Part shown: piece by piece, positions 46,516 to 56,392 of the stretch
Layout: each line of letters starts with the position of its first letter
Position numbering within the stretch: the stretch's first letter is position 1
Origin: Bacteroidota bacterium
GTDB taxonomy: Bacteria > Bacteroidota > Bacteroidia > Chitinophagales > Chitinophagaceae
Assembly (NCBI GenBank): GCA_030706635.1
Contig: JAUZOD010000011.1
Location: forward strand, 1 to 64,000
Length of the DNA: 64,000 nt
Reading direction: 5' to 3'
Notes under the pieces: model-generated
Databases searched by the model: none
What the model was told of the DNA's origin: nothing
Seen by the model: only the letters and a program-made list of their open reading frames with translations
Translations under genes and position numbers: made by a program

Positions 46516-48483
46516 ATGAAAAAGTCCTTCTCCCTTATCCCCTTATTCAGCTTCTTCTGCTGCATATCGAATTCGCAAGCGCAAAATGCACTGCAGAAAC
46601 TGGAGCCGGTCAGTTATTCGCAGGTGAAAATTGATGACAGGTTCTGGAGATCGCGCATCAGCGCGGTCACCAACGTGAGCATTCCGGCGTGCATTGATCA
46701 AACCGAAGTCAGGACCCCGCGAATCCGGAATTTTGAAAAAGTTGCCGCGAAAAAAGGAGAAAAGCACGAGGGCATTTATTATGACGATTCTGACGTTTAT
46801 AAGGCAGTGGAAGCCATTGCTTATTCATTAAGTAATCACCCGGATCCCGCGCTGGAGAAAAAAGCCGACGCCTGGATTGATAAGATTGCCGCTGCGCAAT
46901 TGCCTGACGGGTATTTAAACACCTATTATACCCTGGGTGATATCAACAAGAGATGGACTGACATGGACACGCATGAAGACTACTGTGCGGGCCATCTTAT
47001 TGAAGCCGCAGTGGCTTATTACCATACCACCGGTAAACGCAAACTGCTGGACGTAGCAATCCGTTTCGCGAATGAAATTGATTCCACTTTCCGTCTGCAA
47101 AACCGCCACTGGGTGTCAGGTCATGAAGAGATTGAGCTGGCCCTGGTGAAGCTCTACAAAACAACCGGAAACTCCAGGTATCTGGACCTGGCCGACTGGT
47201 ATTTGCAGCAGCGGGGTCACGGGTATTTCGATCACCAGCGTGTTCAGGACTATTGCCAGAACAAATTGCCGGTGAAGGAACAAACCCGGATAACCGGTCA
47301 TGCCGTTCGGGCTATGTATTTATATACAGGAGCCGCTGATGTGGCCGCGGCCAAAAATGATTCGGGCTATATGGGGGCAATGAAGCAGGTATGGGATGAT
47401 GTCGTTTACCGGAACATGTATATTACCGGCGGCATTGGCTCATCCGGCAGAAACGAAGGGTTTACTGCTGACTATGATCTGCCGAACGAAGAAGCCTATT
47501 GTGAAACCTGTGCTTCTGTGGGTATGGTATTCTGGAATCAGCGGATGAATTTGCTCACCGGTGAAAGTAAATATATGGATGTGCTGGAAAAAAGCCTGTA
47601 CAACGCGGCCCTGGATGGTTTGTCTTTTCGCGGCGACCGGTTTTTTTATGGCAATCCGTTATCGTCAGCCGGAGGTTATGAAAGAAGCGAATGGTTTGGC
47701 ACCGCCTGCTGTCCGGCCAATATTGCCAGGTTGATTGAATCCCTGGGAAATTATATCTACGCCAAATCCGATAACGATATCTGGGTAAATCTTTTTGTTG
47801 GCAGCAACACCGCCATAGATTTGAAAAACAATACTGTTCAGATCGCGCTGAAAACAAATTACCCCTGGGATGGCGATATACAATTGGCCGTTTCCCCGCA
47901 AAAAAAATCTGCCTTCGCGTTGCATATCCGAATACCGGGATGGGCAGAGAATCAGCCTTCTCCCGGTGACACCTATCAGTTTCTTGAGAAATCAGACCGG
48001 AAATGGGCCCTGACCGTCAATGGCAAAAATGCCAAGTATACCGTTGAAAATGGGTACGCCATCCTGAACAGAGAATGGAGGAAAGGGGATATTATATTAT
48101 TCCGCCTGCCACTGGAAATAAGGAAGGTGGTGGCCATTGACAGCATTGCAGACGACCGGAATAAAATCGCCCTGCAAAGAGGTCCGCTGATGTATTGCTT
48201 CGAACATCCCGATAACGGCGGCAAAGTAGAGAACATCTGCATTCCGGATACGCTTTCTTTCAACAGCCATTTCGAAGACAACAATCTTGGCGGTATTATG
48301 ATATTAACAGGGACTGCGCCCGTGATTACCGTTTCGGAAAATGGCCTGTCAGTAAAAACTGAAAATAAAAGAATTTCGGCCATACCCTACTTCAGCTGGG
48401 CCAATCGCGGGCCAGGTCAAATGCAGGTCTGGATGCCCAGAAAAATAAGCGGCGTAAGCATAACTGCCGATGTGATTCGCTAA
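46516..48483 (+). CDS. GH127 beta-L-arabinofuranosidase
   Basis: 655 residues with a signal peptide (1-22). Typical DUF1680/GH127 length and motifs. The zinc ligands E330 and C332 (in EEAYCETCAS) and C398 and C399 (GTACCP) match those of the bifidobacterial HypBA1 (E338, C340, C417, C418) by spacing. E314 (in GRNEGF) is at the acid/base position (E322 in HypBA1) and C398 is the likely nucleophile. The C-terminal domain is beta-rich. It removes beta-1,2-linked L-arabinofuranose from oligosaccharides or glycoproteins. It is the last gene of the aldolase-GH78-GH127 unit and converges on the SASA gene. Confidence 0.92.
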   Translation: MKKSFSLIPLFSFFCCISNSQAQNALQKLEPVSYSQVKIDDRFWRSRISAVTNVSIPACIDQTEVRTPRIRNFEKVAAKKGEKHEGIYYDDSDVYKAVEAIAYSLSNHPDPALEKKADAWIDKIAAAQLPDGYLNTYYTLGDINKRWTDMDTHEDYCAGHLIEAAVAYYHTTGKRKLLDVAIRFANEIDSTFRLQNRHWVSGHEEIELALVKLYKTTGNSRYLDLADWYLQQRGHGYFDHQRVQDYCQNKLPVKEQTRITGHAVRAMYLYTGAADVAAAKNDSGYMGAMKQVWDDVVYRNMYITGGIGSSGRNEGFTADYDLPNEEAYCETCASVGMVFWNQRMNLLTGESKYMDVLEKSLYNAALDGLSFRGDRFFYGNPLSSAGGYERSEWFGTACCPANIARLIESLGNYIYAKSDNDIWVNLFVGSNTAIDLKNNTVQIALKTNYPWDGDIQLAVSPQKKSAFALHIRIPGWAENQPSPGDTYQFLEKSDRKWALTVNGKNAKYTVENGYAILNREWRKGDIILFRLPLEIRKVVAIDSIADDRNKIALQRGPLMYCFEHPDNGGKVENICIPDTLSFNSHFEDNNLGGIMILTGTAPVITVSENGLSVKTENKRISAIPYFSWANRGPGQMQVWMPRKISGVSITADVIR

Positions 48484-48492
48484 CACTGAAAA

Positions 48493-51108
48493 CTATCGCG
48501 CTTCCTGTTTCGTTACGATGGGTACGTAACCTGCTTCAAGTCCGGGCGGCGGCGTTACGATCAGGGCGGGATCGATGGCCACGAGCGGCTTTCCATTTGC
48601 CGGAGCCGGCATATAGTCCCTGTCGATCGTCCAGTTCCGCTGTATATTTTCAACCAGGGTTTGCATTTCGAATCTTACGCTGTCGCTCCATACGTCTTTA
48701 TACTGCTGCAAAGAAGGCTGATCAATAAATCGGTACCAGTAATAGGTGACCCGGGAACCATCCGCAAGGTCAGCAAAAAAAGGACCCCGGGCTGTTCCGG
48801 AACGCGTCCAGACTCCAGTTGCAGGAGATGTATAGTTTTTCCCGTTCACTGCGGCGGCAAATTCTTTCTCTTGCAATTTTTTTGGCGCTTCGGACGCGGC
48901 AACGGCGATACGGGTTTTACCCTGGTCTTTAAAATATCTGGGTAGTTCACCTATTGGGCTAACCTTGCTGTTGTTCCACTGGAGGCCAAATGTATGAGCA
49001 TCGTCAAATACTGCTGTTTGCACAACCTCTTCGAAACCCGTTAAGAGAATCTTACCATCCGTTTGATGAAATTTCAGCGGCGACGCCGTAATGGTTGCCA
49101 GCTGGCTGGATGCATTTGTGATATCAAATTTTCCGGAACAGGCTTTGCCGCCTTTTCGCCATTCCATTATGGCATCGGCCAATGCCTTGTTTGAATAATA
49201 ACGAATGTCCTGCATGAGGACGGTGCGGCCCTGTTTGTCCACAGGGTAAATAAAATCAGGAGTTTTCGAATAGACAGTCCCACGATCGTCTTCAGATTCA
49301 AAATAAGGAACTGTATTGATCTCCTGCGCGCCTCCGCCGGAATGGCCTTCCCGGTTATCCAGTCCCCGGCCATAATCAAAAGAATAATTTGCCGATATCT
49401 TACTCCAGGTTTCCGGAATAATGAAGGCAACGGGTCCTTTAAAATTCGACAAGGCCAGGAACAATGTCCAATGGCGGTTACCTGTCGGTGGCGGCCCTCG
49501 CCTGGCATCTGCCAGCGGTAAGGACATCCATGAGTAGCCGAATAATTCTCCATGGGGATTGTTCCTGAATGTGATCCCGTCCGGAGGTAAAAGTATGCGG
49601 TTGCTCAACTGCGCTATGCCCATTTTATTACCTGCGGCGGCATCGGTCGTATTGGACCATCCTGGTGAAATGATGTAATTGCCGGTATAGCAGTCGGGCA
49701 CGCCGACAATCTGAAATTTGGGTGGCTTGTAACCTGCACGGAATTGCGTGCTTCCCCAAATACCAAGACCACCTTCGATGGTCTGGAAAACATCTTTGAA
49801 TGTCGGTCCGCGTCCATCTGCCCAATTATCGCGGGCATAAGAACCAATGGGGCATAACGGAGAATCCACATTTTCCGAATTATCCGGAGTAATCCAGGTG
49901 GAGGCAAGGCCGATCTGGAAATCGCTGATTGGATCAGGGAGGATCGGGTAGACGGCTGAATAAAATCCGATGCCGGCTCCGTAACCCGCAGGCGGCCTGG
50001 AAGTTCTGGATGATATATAGCCCATCAGGCCGCTGCCGTTAATTTGTGCTTCCGGATCCTGTTCAGCAACATCCTGTTCCCTCCCAGTCCCGGACGATAC
50101 TGAATTTGATTTATCTTTTAACAGGCTGATCATCGCGAGGCCCATCGCATTACCCATCATGAAAAAGGTTCCGGCGTTCCGGTTATAATGGTGTACCTGG
50201 GTGGCTGGGGATTCAAGGCTGTCTTTCCAGAATGGCCTGTCGTCAACCAACGCGGTATTGCCGGAAAATTCAGGACGGGCAGCCGCCGCGGCCTGCGCAG
50301 GGACGATATATTTTTGAATATTGTTCATCCATTTATCCCTGGTTGCGTGAAATCCTCCGTGACCACAATTAGCAATAACGAACGGCAGTGACGGAGCACT
50401 GAGGTCGCGCCGGATGTCTTTGATAAAATTCACCATATTCTTTTCGTACTCGTTATACAAAACTGCGCTGCCTCCATCGTTCCAGCCCTGATTCCATACA
50501 AAGCCCGCCAGCTCGTAGCCCTGATTTCTATACCCGGGAAATTCGGAAGGCAGATTATGTAATGCCGTGTTAACCTCTTCAATTATTTTTTTATAAAAAG
50601 GTCCTACGATTCCACCCGAACCCGGCGGACGAAAATCGACACCAAGACTTTTTCCGCCCCAGGCTGTTTTGATAATTAAAACCTGATTGCGGTAGTAGTC
50701 TCCCAATAAATAACCAAATTGAAATTCAGGCCCGATTGATTTGTCGGAGCTTCCATACCCAACTGTCCAGTTCCCTTTTTTCAATCCGTCCTCGCCCCGG
50801 TCATAGTGTATCCATACATCCCGCCGCACCAGCCATTTTCCATTAGCATCCACTATATGACTGTAGATACCCGTAGTATCATTTTCTACTTCGTACTCCA
50901 GAGAGCCCTGGGCGCGAGGGCCGGCACTGGCATATATTTCTCCCTGCCCCTCCATATTGGATTGCCCGGCCAGGATGAATACCTTGACTGGCTGTTGTCC
51001 GTGAGAAGGGCTGGAGAAGCCCAGCAAGCTTAGTCCCAGAAAAATCATTGCAACAGGTAAATTCAATTTTTCCAGCTTGTCTATTTTTGCGGGCATCGTG
51101 CTATTCAT
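48493..51108 (-). CDS. SASA-type carbohydrate esterase with large unknown C-terminal region
   Basis: 871 residues from the ATG at 51108; 14 more upstream codons are open. Signal peptide about 1-38. The N-terminal SGNH-like domain (about 40-340) has the block VFILAGQSNMEGQG with the catalytic Ser, WNQGWNDG, and a His-containing CGHGGFH segment, matching the sialate O-acetylesterase/CE6 group that deacetylates xylan, pectin or sialic acids. From about 345 to 871 I recognise no domain. It contains RTSRPPAGYGAGIGFYSAVY, GHSGGGAQEINTVPYF and a strand-rich end. Probably a separate transcript from the SusC unit, since a terminator lies at 51188-51217. Confidence 0.8.
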   Translation of the reverse strand: MNSTMPAKIDKLEKLNLPVAMIFLGLSLLGFSSPSHGQQPVKVFILAGQSNMEGQGEIYASAGPRAQGSLEYEVENDTTGIYSHIVDANGKWLVRRDVWIHYDRGEDGLKKGNWTVGYGSSDKSIGPEFQFGYLLGDYYRNQVLIIKTAWGGKSLGVDFRPPGSGGIVGPFYKKIIEEVNTALHNLPSEFPGYRNQGYELAGFVWNQGWNDGGSAVLYNEYEKNMVNFIKDIRRDLSAPSLPFVIANCGHGGFHATRDKWMNNIQKYIVPAQAAAAARPEFSGNTALVDDRPFWKDSLESPATQVHHYNRNAGTFFMMGNAMGLAMISLLKDKSNSVSSGTGREQDVAEQDPEAQINGSGLMGYISSRTSRPPAGYGAGIGFYSAVYPILPDPISDFQIGLASTWITPDNSENVDSPLCPIGSYARDNWADGRGPTFKDVFQTIEGGLGIWGSTQFRAGYKPPKFQIVGVPDCYTGNYIISPGWSNTTDAAAGNKMGIAQLSNRILLPPDGITFRNNPHGELFGYSWMSLPLADARRGPPPTGNRHWTLFLALSNFKGPVAFIIPETWSKISANYSFDYGRGLDNREGHSGGGAQEINTVPYFESEDDRGTVYSKTPDFIYPVDKQGRTVLMQDIRYYSNKALADAIMEWRKGGKACSGKFDITNASSQLATITASPLKFHQTDGKILLTGFEEVVQTAVFDDAHTFGLQWNNSKVSPIGELPRYFKDQGKTRIAVAASEAPKKLQEKEFAAAVNGKNYTSPATGVWTRSGTARGPFFADLADGSRVTYYWYRFIDQPSLQQYKDVWSDSVRFEMQTLVENIQRNWTIDRDYMPAPANGKPLVAIDPALIVTPPPGLEAGYVPIVTKQEAR

Positions 51109-51187
51109 TATTTTTCTTTTAAAATTCCAGGCGGGAAGGCTTGCGCACAATCCTCAAAATAAATTAGCATGTATGGTTTCACATCAT

Positions 51188-51217
51188 AAAAAAGGGGGTG
51201 AGTAGAAACAGCCCCCC
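51188..51217 (-). terminator. Rho-independent terminator of the SusC-SusD-GH27-M1 unit
   Basis: On the minus strand a run of Gs (51217-51212, six G in the transcript) pairs with CCCCC (51198-51194) and is followed by six T (51193-51188). It lies 80 nt after the stop of the M1 peptidase gene. A strong GC stem with a T tail makes this a confident intrinsic terminator. Confidence 0.85.
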
Positions 51218-51298
51218 GTTTGTGGAATTAACCATCACATGAGAATTACATGTCAGAACATTTGCTGGAAACCTGGTTTTTCATTTATCATTCATTCA

Positions 51299-52948
51299 TT
51301 ATTTAGTTTCAGTAACTGTCCACTGTGCCAGCAGGACCGTTCTGGGATCAATGGTAACTTTGTCAGGACGATCATCAACCGGGATTGAAAAATGCCCATA
51401 CAGGGAATCCATGTGAACCTTTTTGATTACCGGTTGTATTTTACCGTTTTGAAATATCCCTATCTCAACCGGGAAATCAAATACAAATCCATCATTTTGC
51501 TCCTGGTCCAATTGCAGATCTAATATTCCGGCGGATTCATTATATCTCCAGATGCCTCTTAGAATAACATTTCCGCCGAGATAGAGCCATTGCCGGAAGA
51601 ACTGACCAAGGTCCCTGCCGGAAGCTTTTTCCATCTGAGATTTGAAATCAGTCGTTGTGGCCGTCGCATTGAAGAAACGTTGATAATACGCCCGTATTCC
51701 GTTTTGGAAAGCCTCATCGCCAATAAGGTTTCTGAGCATATGCAGTATCCAGGCGCCTTTTTGATAGGTCTGGATCGTTGTTACCTCATGCTCTTCCGCG
51801 GTGTTTTCATGAATGATGGTATAAGCCGGATTCTTCTTGTAAAATTCGAAAACGCGCTTACGGCCTTCCAGCAATCCGTTTATGAATTCGTCATGACCGT
51901 AAGCATGTTCCTGAAACAGAAGCGTGAAATAAGTGGCAAATCCTTCACTAAGCCAAACATCGTCCCAGTCATTTTCGGTAACCGCGTTCCCAAACCATTG
52001 ATGGGCGATTTCGTGAATGGCAACGTCCCGCAAACGGTTGTCTGATTTGCCGTTCATTATTCTGTCATCATAGTAAATGGCGGATGCTGTCTCCATTCCG
52101 CCGCCTACTTTACTTGCTTCCACATTGGCGAGTTTTTCATAGGCAAAGGGGCCAATATAATCAGAAAAATAGCGGAGTACTTTCATCGTTATTTCCTCCA
52201 GATCATAAAATCCGGTTTCTCTTTCCCTGGCGTAAATCCATGTTTGAATCGGTTTCCCTTCAAATGTTTTTCCATGTTTTACCGCGAATTTCGCAACTCC
52301 CAACACAAAAAGCCAGGACGATATGGGAACAGACTGCCGCCAATGCGTTCGTCTTCTGTTCCCCTCCAGATCCGTCTCCTCAATTTTTAAACCATTGGAT
52401 ATAACCTGATAACAGGCAGGGGCTGTTACAATAAATTCACACGTGGCTTTATTGTGCGGATGATCAACCAGGGGTAACCAGTTTCTGCCCAGATTGGGCC
52501 AGTCATTGCTGAAAAAACTCCTGTCGCCGTCTTTATCCGGACCAATCATCAGTCCGGCCGCCGGTCGTCCATGATAACGAATGGTAAATTGCATTTCCGC
52601 ACCTGCGGCAGATGGGGTGATCAGATCAATAAGCAACACATTGTTTTTATGGGAAAATCGGGTTGCCTGCTCCCCCTCAGATGTAGATTCCACCAGCATG
52701 CCTTTCTCTTCTAGTGAATCCTGTCGATTGACAAGGTCCAGCCTCAGCTGGGTTATCCCCGCCTTTTTGAACAATACACGAAGGGTTGCGGCAGCTGAGA
52801 TTTCATCTGTTGTGTCATACAAACTTATACTGAAGCTGTAATTCTGGATGTCAACCCAGGGATTCACCGGATATTTGTCTGCCCGCGTGTAAGAACACGC
52901 ACAGACCGAAAAAAGAAGGCCCAATAATTGATTTTTTATTCCGCACAT
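51299..52948 (-). CDS. M1-family zinc metallopeptidase (aminopeptidase)
   Basis: 549 residues from the ATG at 52948; seven further upstream codons are open. A signal peptide or lipoprotein-type start (1-22, SVCACSYTRA) leads into an N-terminal beta domain, then the GGGMETAS (282-289) aminopeptidase exopeptidase loop. HEIAHQW (312-316) with E335 forms HExxH-x18-E, the zinc site. The catalytic Tyr is probably near residue 400 (TIQTYQKG region). It removes N-terminal residues of peptides in the periplasm. It is the last gene of the SusC-SusD-GH27 unit, which is unusual for a glycan locus, and is followed by a strong terminator. Confidence 0.9.
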   Translation of the reverse strand: MCGIKNQLLGLLFSVCACSYTRADKYPVNPWVDIQNYSFSISLYDTTDEISAAATLRVLFKKAGITQLRLDLVNRQDSLEEKGMLVESTSEGEQATRFSHKNNVLLIDLITPSAAGAEMQFTIRYHGRPAAGLMIGPDKDGDRSFFSNDWPNLGRNWLPLVDHPHNKATCEFIVTAPACYQVISNGLKIEETDLEGNRRRTHWRQSVPISSWLFVLGVAKFAVKHGKTFEGKPIQTWIYARERETGFYDLEEITMKVLRYFSDYIGPFAYEKLANVEASKVGGGMETASAIYYDDRIMNGKSDNRLRDVAIHEIAHQWFGNAVTENDWDDVWLSEGFATYFTLLFQEHAYGHDEFINGLLEGRKRVFEFYKKNPAYTIIHENTAEEHEVTTIQTYQKGAWILHMLRNLIGDEAFQNGIRAYYQRFFNATATTTDFKSQMEKASGRDLGQFFRQWLYLGGNVILRGIWRYNESAGILDLQLDQEQNDGFVFDFPVEIGIFQNGKIQPVIKKVHMDSLYGHFSIPVDDRPDKVTIDPRTVLLAQWTVTETK

Positions 52949-53104
52949 ATTGATTTGCCTCACGTACAAATGTATCGGGTACTAAGGACTAGTGATTCAC
53001 AATTCTTATCCGGAGCTGCCCGTATATTCCCAACTTTTGCCCTTGAGAATTTTATAGACAGGCAACGCAGCCGTTTATGTATTCATAGTGGCTCCTATCC
53101 ACCT

Positions 53105-54775
53105 TTACAGTTTTGGCGATGCCATTATATTTACATCGCCCCAGTTGCCCTGCGATTCTTTTCCTGAAAACTCCAGCAACAAAAACTGCACGCCCTTCAC
53201 ATCGAGATCAATATTTAATGCGGCCGTTCCTTTGTCCATTTTCCCGCTGTCAAAAAGAATCCGGTTTCCAAAAAAATCTTCGTTAAGCACCCGGAAACGC
53301 CCGGATTCCTTTCCGGTATAATGATCGTCCAAACCAACAACAGCCTGGAACCGGTCTGCGTTTCCATCGAGTTTATACATGATCCTCGATTCGCTTTTAC
53401 ATCCGATGCCCCGCTTGTACCGGACACCCCGAATAGAGATCGGTCGTCCAGAATAACTTTTGTCGTAAGCCGGCGGTTCACCGGATTTCATAATATAGAA
53501 AAGGTCAGTAAGGCAGGTTATTCCATTTTTCGTAATGGAATATTTTTCGGGTGGGATCGCCGCTGGCCCCGCAACAGGCATCGGACCGGGGCTACCCACT
53601 TTGATAAACAGCACGCTGTTTTCAGCAATTTTATCAGATGTAAAATAATTTTTAAATATGCCCATATCCTGCCGCTTCCATAAATCCCTGATCTTCTGAT
53701 TGCCCTTCAGGCCGATTTGACTCCAGCTCACGGTAACCGCCGTTGCGGCCTTGCCTTTGTTGAGTAATAATACCGCAACGGTGCCGTCAGCAAGCGGTTT
53801 GGCAAAGACTTCGGTGCTTCCATGTTTCGCTATTCTGTAGCCTTGCAGGCCTCTCGGATCCTGATTTACCGCAATGATTTCAGGCGCAGTGAGAACTCGC
53901 CGCGTGCTTTCAGTCATCGAACGCAAATCGGTGCTGGCCATCAGGGGAGCGGATAAAATGCTCCATAAGCTAAAATGGGTTTTGTCCTCATTTTGATTTG
54001 CGAGATTGCCCACTTCCAGCAAATCCGGATCGTTCCAGTGACCCGGACCGGCAAACTGCCACAGTCCATTGAACCCGGGATGAATGGATCCTGCCTCTCC
54101 ACTAGTGCTCGCATTATAATAAACAGATTCCATCGTAGGATAAATATCCCCGGAGGTTCGCCAGAGTTGCGCATAATTTTTTCCACCCCAGGCCCAGGCT
54201 CCATTCCCAAAATCCGATATGCTCAGCACCATGGGTCTGCCGGTATTTTTTATGCAGTCCCGGTAAATTGTAAAATCCTCTGTGGAAAGTCGTCCGTTTT
54301 TTTCAGCATAACAGGCGTCCAGCTTAATGTAGTCAACACCCCAGGAAGCAAATGAATTCATATCTGTCTGTTCATGATGGAAGCTTCCGGGTAATTTTTG
54401 ACAGGTCAAGTAACCCCTGCATTCGTAAATACCAAATTTCAAACCTTTGCTGTGTATATAATCTCCGATAACCTTCATTCCTTCGGGGAATTTTTTGGGA
54501 TCGGCCGTCAGGTTTCCGTCAGCGTCCCGTTCTGCTGCCATCCAGGCATCGTCAAGCACCAGGTATTCATAGCCAGCAGCTTTCATTCCGCTGTTTACCA
54601 TCGCGTCTGCTATTTGCCGGATTACCGAATCGTTGATCTTAACTTCAAACGCATTCCAGCTATTCCATCCCATTGGCGGTGTGCGTGCCAGCGCCGGATC
54701 CTGCGCATGGCAGAAAGAACCCGCCCATGTTATAACTACCAGCGTGTAAAAAAATCTAGCCATTTTTGGTTTCAT
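53105..54775 (-). CDS. GH27 alpha-galactosidase with C-terminal NPCBM domain
   Basis: 556 residues from the ATG at 54775; the 41 open codons upstream run through the hairpin and are not coding. Signal peptide about 1-25. The GH27 barrel opens with TPPMGWNSWNAFEVKI, has the metal/substrate LDDAW pair, the nucleophile D153 in YIKLDACY and the acid/base D210 in WRTSGDIY. A C-terminal beta domain is followed at about 430-556 by an NPCBM/NEW2 domain (KSYSGRPISIRGVRYKRGIG). It releases alpha-galactose, or possibly beta-L-arabinopyranose in some members. Third gene of the SusC unit. Confidence 0.9.
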   Translation of the reverse strand: MKPKMARFFYTLVVITWAGSFCHAQDPALARTPPMGWNSWNAFEVKINDSVIRQIADAMVNSGMKAAGYEYLVLDDAWMAAERDADGNLTADPKKFPEGMKVIGDYIHSKGLKFGIYECRGYLTCQKLPGSFHHEQTDMNSFASWGVDYIKLDACYAEKNGRLSTEDFTIYRDCIKNTGRPMVLSISDFGNGAWAWGGKNYAQLWRTSGDIYPTMESVYYNASTSGEAGSIHPGFNGLWQFAGPGHWNDPDLLEVGNLANQNEDKTHFSLWSILSAPLMASTDLRSMTESTRRVLTAPEIIAVNQDPRGLQGYRIAKHGSTEVFAKPLADGTVAVLLLNKGKAATAVTVSWSQIGLKGNQKIRDLWKRQDMGIFKNYFTSDKIAENSVLFIKVGSPGPMPVAGPAAIPPEKYSITKNGITCLTDLFYIMKSGEPPAYDKSYSGRPISIRGVRYKRGIGCKSESRIMYKLDGNADRFQAVVGLDDHYTGKESGRFRVLNEDFFGNRILFDSGKMDKGTAALNIDLDVKGVQFLLLEFSGKESQGNWGDVNIMASPKL

Positions 54776-54782
54776 TAAAATG

Positions 54783-54831
54783 TCAAGGACATGATAATGC
54801 ACATTGTCGTGGGGGATTACCATGTCCTTGA
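54783..54831 (-). promoter_or_regulatory. Hairpin between susD and the GH27 gene
   Basis: TCAAGGACATG (54783-54793) is the exact reverse complement of CATGTCCTTGA (54821-54831), with a 27-nt loop. It sits in the 77-bp gap of the transcript, 7 nt before the GH27 ATG. No T run follows. It could act as an RNA processing or stability element that lets SusC/SusD be made in larger amounts than the downstream enzymes. Confidence 0.6.
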
Positions 54832-54852
54832 TTCCGGAATCTGACATACTTA

Positions 54853-56331
54853 TTAATGCACACCGGTCCTGGTATCCCACCACACCTGGGTGCCCCAAAA
54901 AATATCAGTTTCAACAACACCTGTCGGGAAATTTGTATTCAAAGATTTTTCCTCATCTGCATAAGCCAATCTGAAAGGCGGTCTGTTATGACTTGACTGA
55001 TAGCTCACGGAAATATTGGTCATCAGCGGCACGTCTGTTCTTCTCGCTTCGGACCAGGCTTCTTCTTCCTGTTTGAAAAGACTAACCCACTTCTGCAGGT
55101 ATATTTTCTGAATGTTTGTTGTTGTGCCTCCGTTCCACGCTACTTCCGGTTGACCCAGCAAGGTTGTAATGGAGCCGGGATCTATCCCATTTTCAATACA
55201 GGACATGGTAACGCCGCTTTCATAAGCAGCCTGCGCATTTCCCGTTACCAGGCCTCTTTGATACGCTTCCGCTTCAATAAATAGCACCTCTGAACAATTC
55301 ATAAAGGGAGAAAATCCCGCGGGATTATTTGCAAATCTTGCTCCGATTCCGGAAGTGTTATTTCCATTATTTAAGGTGTCGCTTGATTGGTTAGTCCCAA
55401 ACCTGTAGCCACCATATTTCCCATTATTGTTTAGACGGGCATATACAGGCAGACGGGGATCATTATTAGCCTTCAGTGTGCTGATCAGCACGTCATTCAT
55501 TCTGTACTGATCGGTATAAAGTCCGGTCGTGCTTCCCAAACGCTGATACCAGTATTCTATATCGGGAGATACACCAGGGAACCACAAATAGGCATTATCG
55601 TTATTATCTGCCATTACCGGATAGGAAGCAGGATCACCCAATATTTCAGAAATCACGGATGTGGCTGTTGACGGATCAACTATAGACATACGGATCGCAA
55701 CCCGTAAGCGAAGAGAATTGCAAAACTTCTGCCATTTTGTAACATCCCCTTTAAAAATCAGGTCCCCAACACCCATGGAACCTGTTCCTGTTTTAAATAT
55801 GTCTGCTGCCTCTTTCAGCTCGGCCAGAATAGCGTTGTAAACGGTTGCCTGGTCGTCATATTTAGGGTATAAAATATTCGAATCCTGCAGATGAAATGCT
55901 TCAGAATACGGCACACTGCCCCACATGTCTGTTGTTTTCTGAGCGTCATAGGCTTTTAGCGTAAGGGCCGCCGCATAAAGATTATCATTGCCTTCATTTT
56001 TAGCTAAAGCAGCCGCGCTAACCAGGTCTGTCATGGCATTATAGATCCCGGACCACATACTATTGTTGATGTCTACGCGATATTCATAATCGCCAAGGCC
56101 GATTCCGGCTGTCTGCCCCGCGTACGAACCAGTATAATAGATATCGAGTCTTTCACTAAACAAAAGACTGGCAGAATTTATAATCCCGCGGGCAAGCACA
56201 TTGGTAGCAGGAACTATGGTAGCGGCATTGGGATTTACGTTTATTGAATCAAATTTCTTGGTACATCCCGTGACCAGCATCAGTATTATACTGGTCACTG
56301 AAAATAATTTTATAATAGATATTTTTTTCAT
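54853..56331 (-). CDS. susD: SusD-like nutrient-binding outer-membrane lipoprotein
   Basis: 492 residues from the ATG at 56331; upstream codons to 56382 are open but precede a clean lipoprotein start. The lipobox LMLVTGC puts Cys at about residue 22, followed by TKKFDSINVNPNAATI. The body has the SusD/RagB (SusD-like_2 type) helical repeats and typical blocks such as SEVLFIEAEAYQRGLV. It binds glycan at the cell surface and caps its SusC partner. Its start is 61 bp after the SusC stop, and a hairpin separates it from the GH27 gene. Confidence 0.92.
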   Translation of the reverse strand: MKKISIIKLFSVTSIILMLVTGCTKKFDSINVNPNAATIVPATNVLARGIINSASLLFSERLDIYYTGSYAGQTAGIGLGDYEYRVDINNSMWSGIYNAMTDLVSAAALAKNEGNDNLYAAALTLKAYDAQKTTDMWGSVPYSEAFHLQDSNILYPKYDDQATVYNAILAELKEAADIFKTGTGSMGVGDLIFKGDVTKWQKFCNSLRLRVAIRMSIVDPSTATSVISEILGDPASYPVMADNNDNAYLWFPGVSPDIEYWYQRLGSTTGLYTDQYRMNDVLISTLKANNDPRLPVYARLNNNGKYGGYRFGTNQSSDTLNNGNNTSGIGARFANNPAGFSPFMNCSEVLFIEAEAYQRGLVTGNAQAAYESGVTMSCIENGIDPGSITTLLGQPEVAWNGGTTTNIQKIYLQKWVSLFKQEEEAWSEARRTDVPLMTNISVSYQSSHNRPPFRLAYADEEKSLNTNFPTGVVETDIFWGTQVWWDTRTGVH

Positions 56332-56392
56332 GTCCAATGTCTTTAAATTGTTAGATTTTGTATATCTGCAACTCAGTTTCATTTAAAAACTT

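Noticed and set aside
54776-54898. Upstream extension of the GH27 gene
   Set aside because: It would translate the intercistronic hairpin and the susD end and would hide the signal peptide that begins at 54775.
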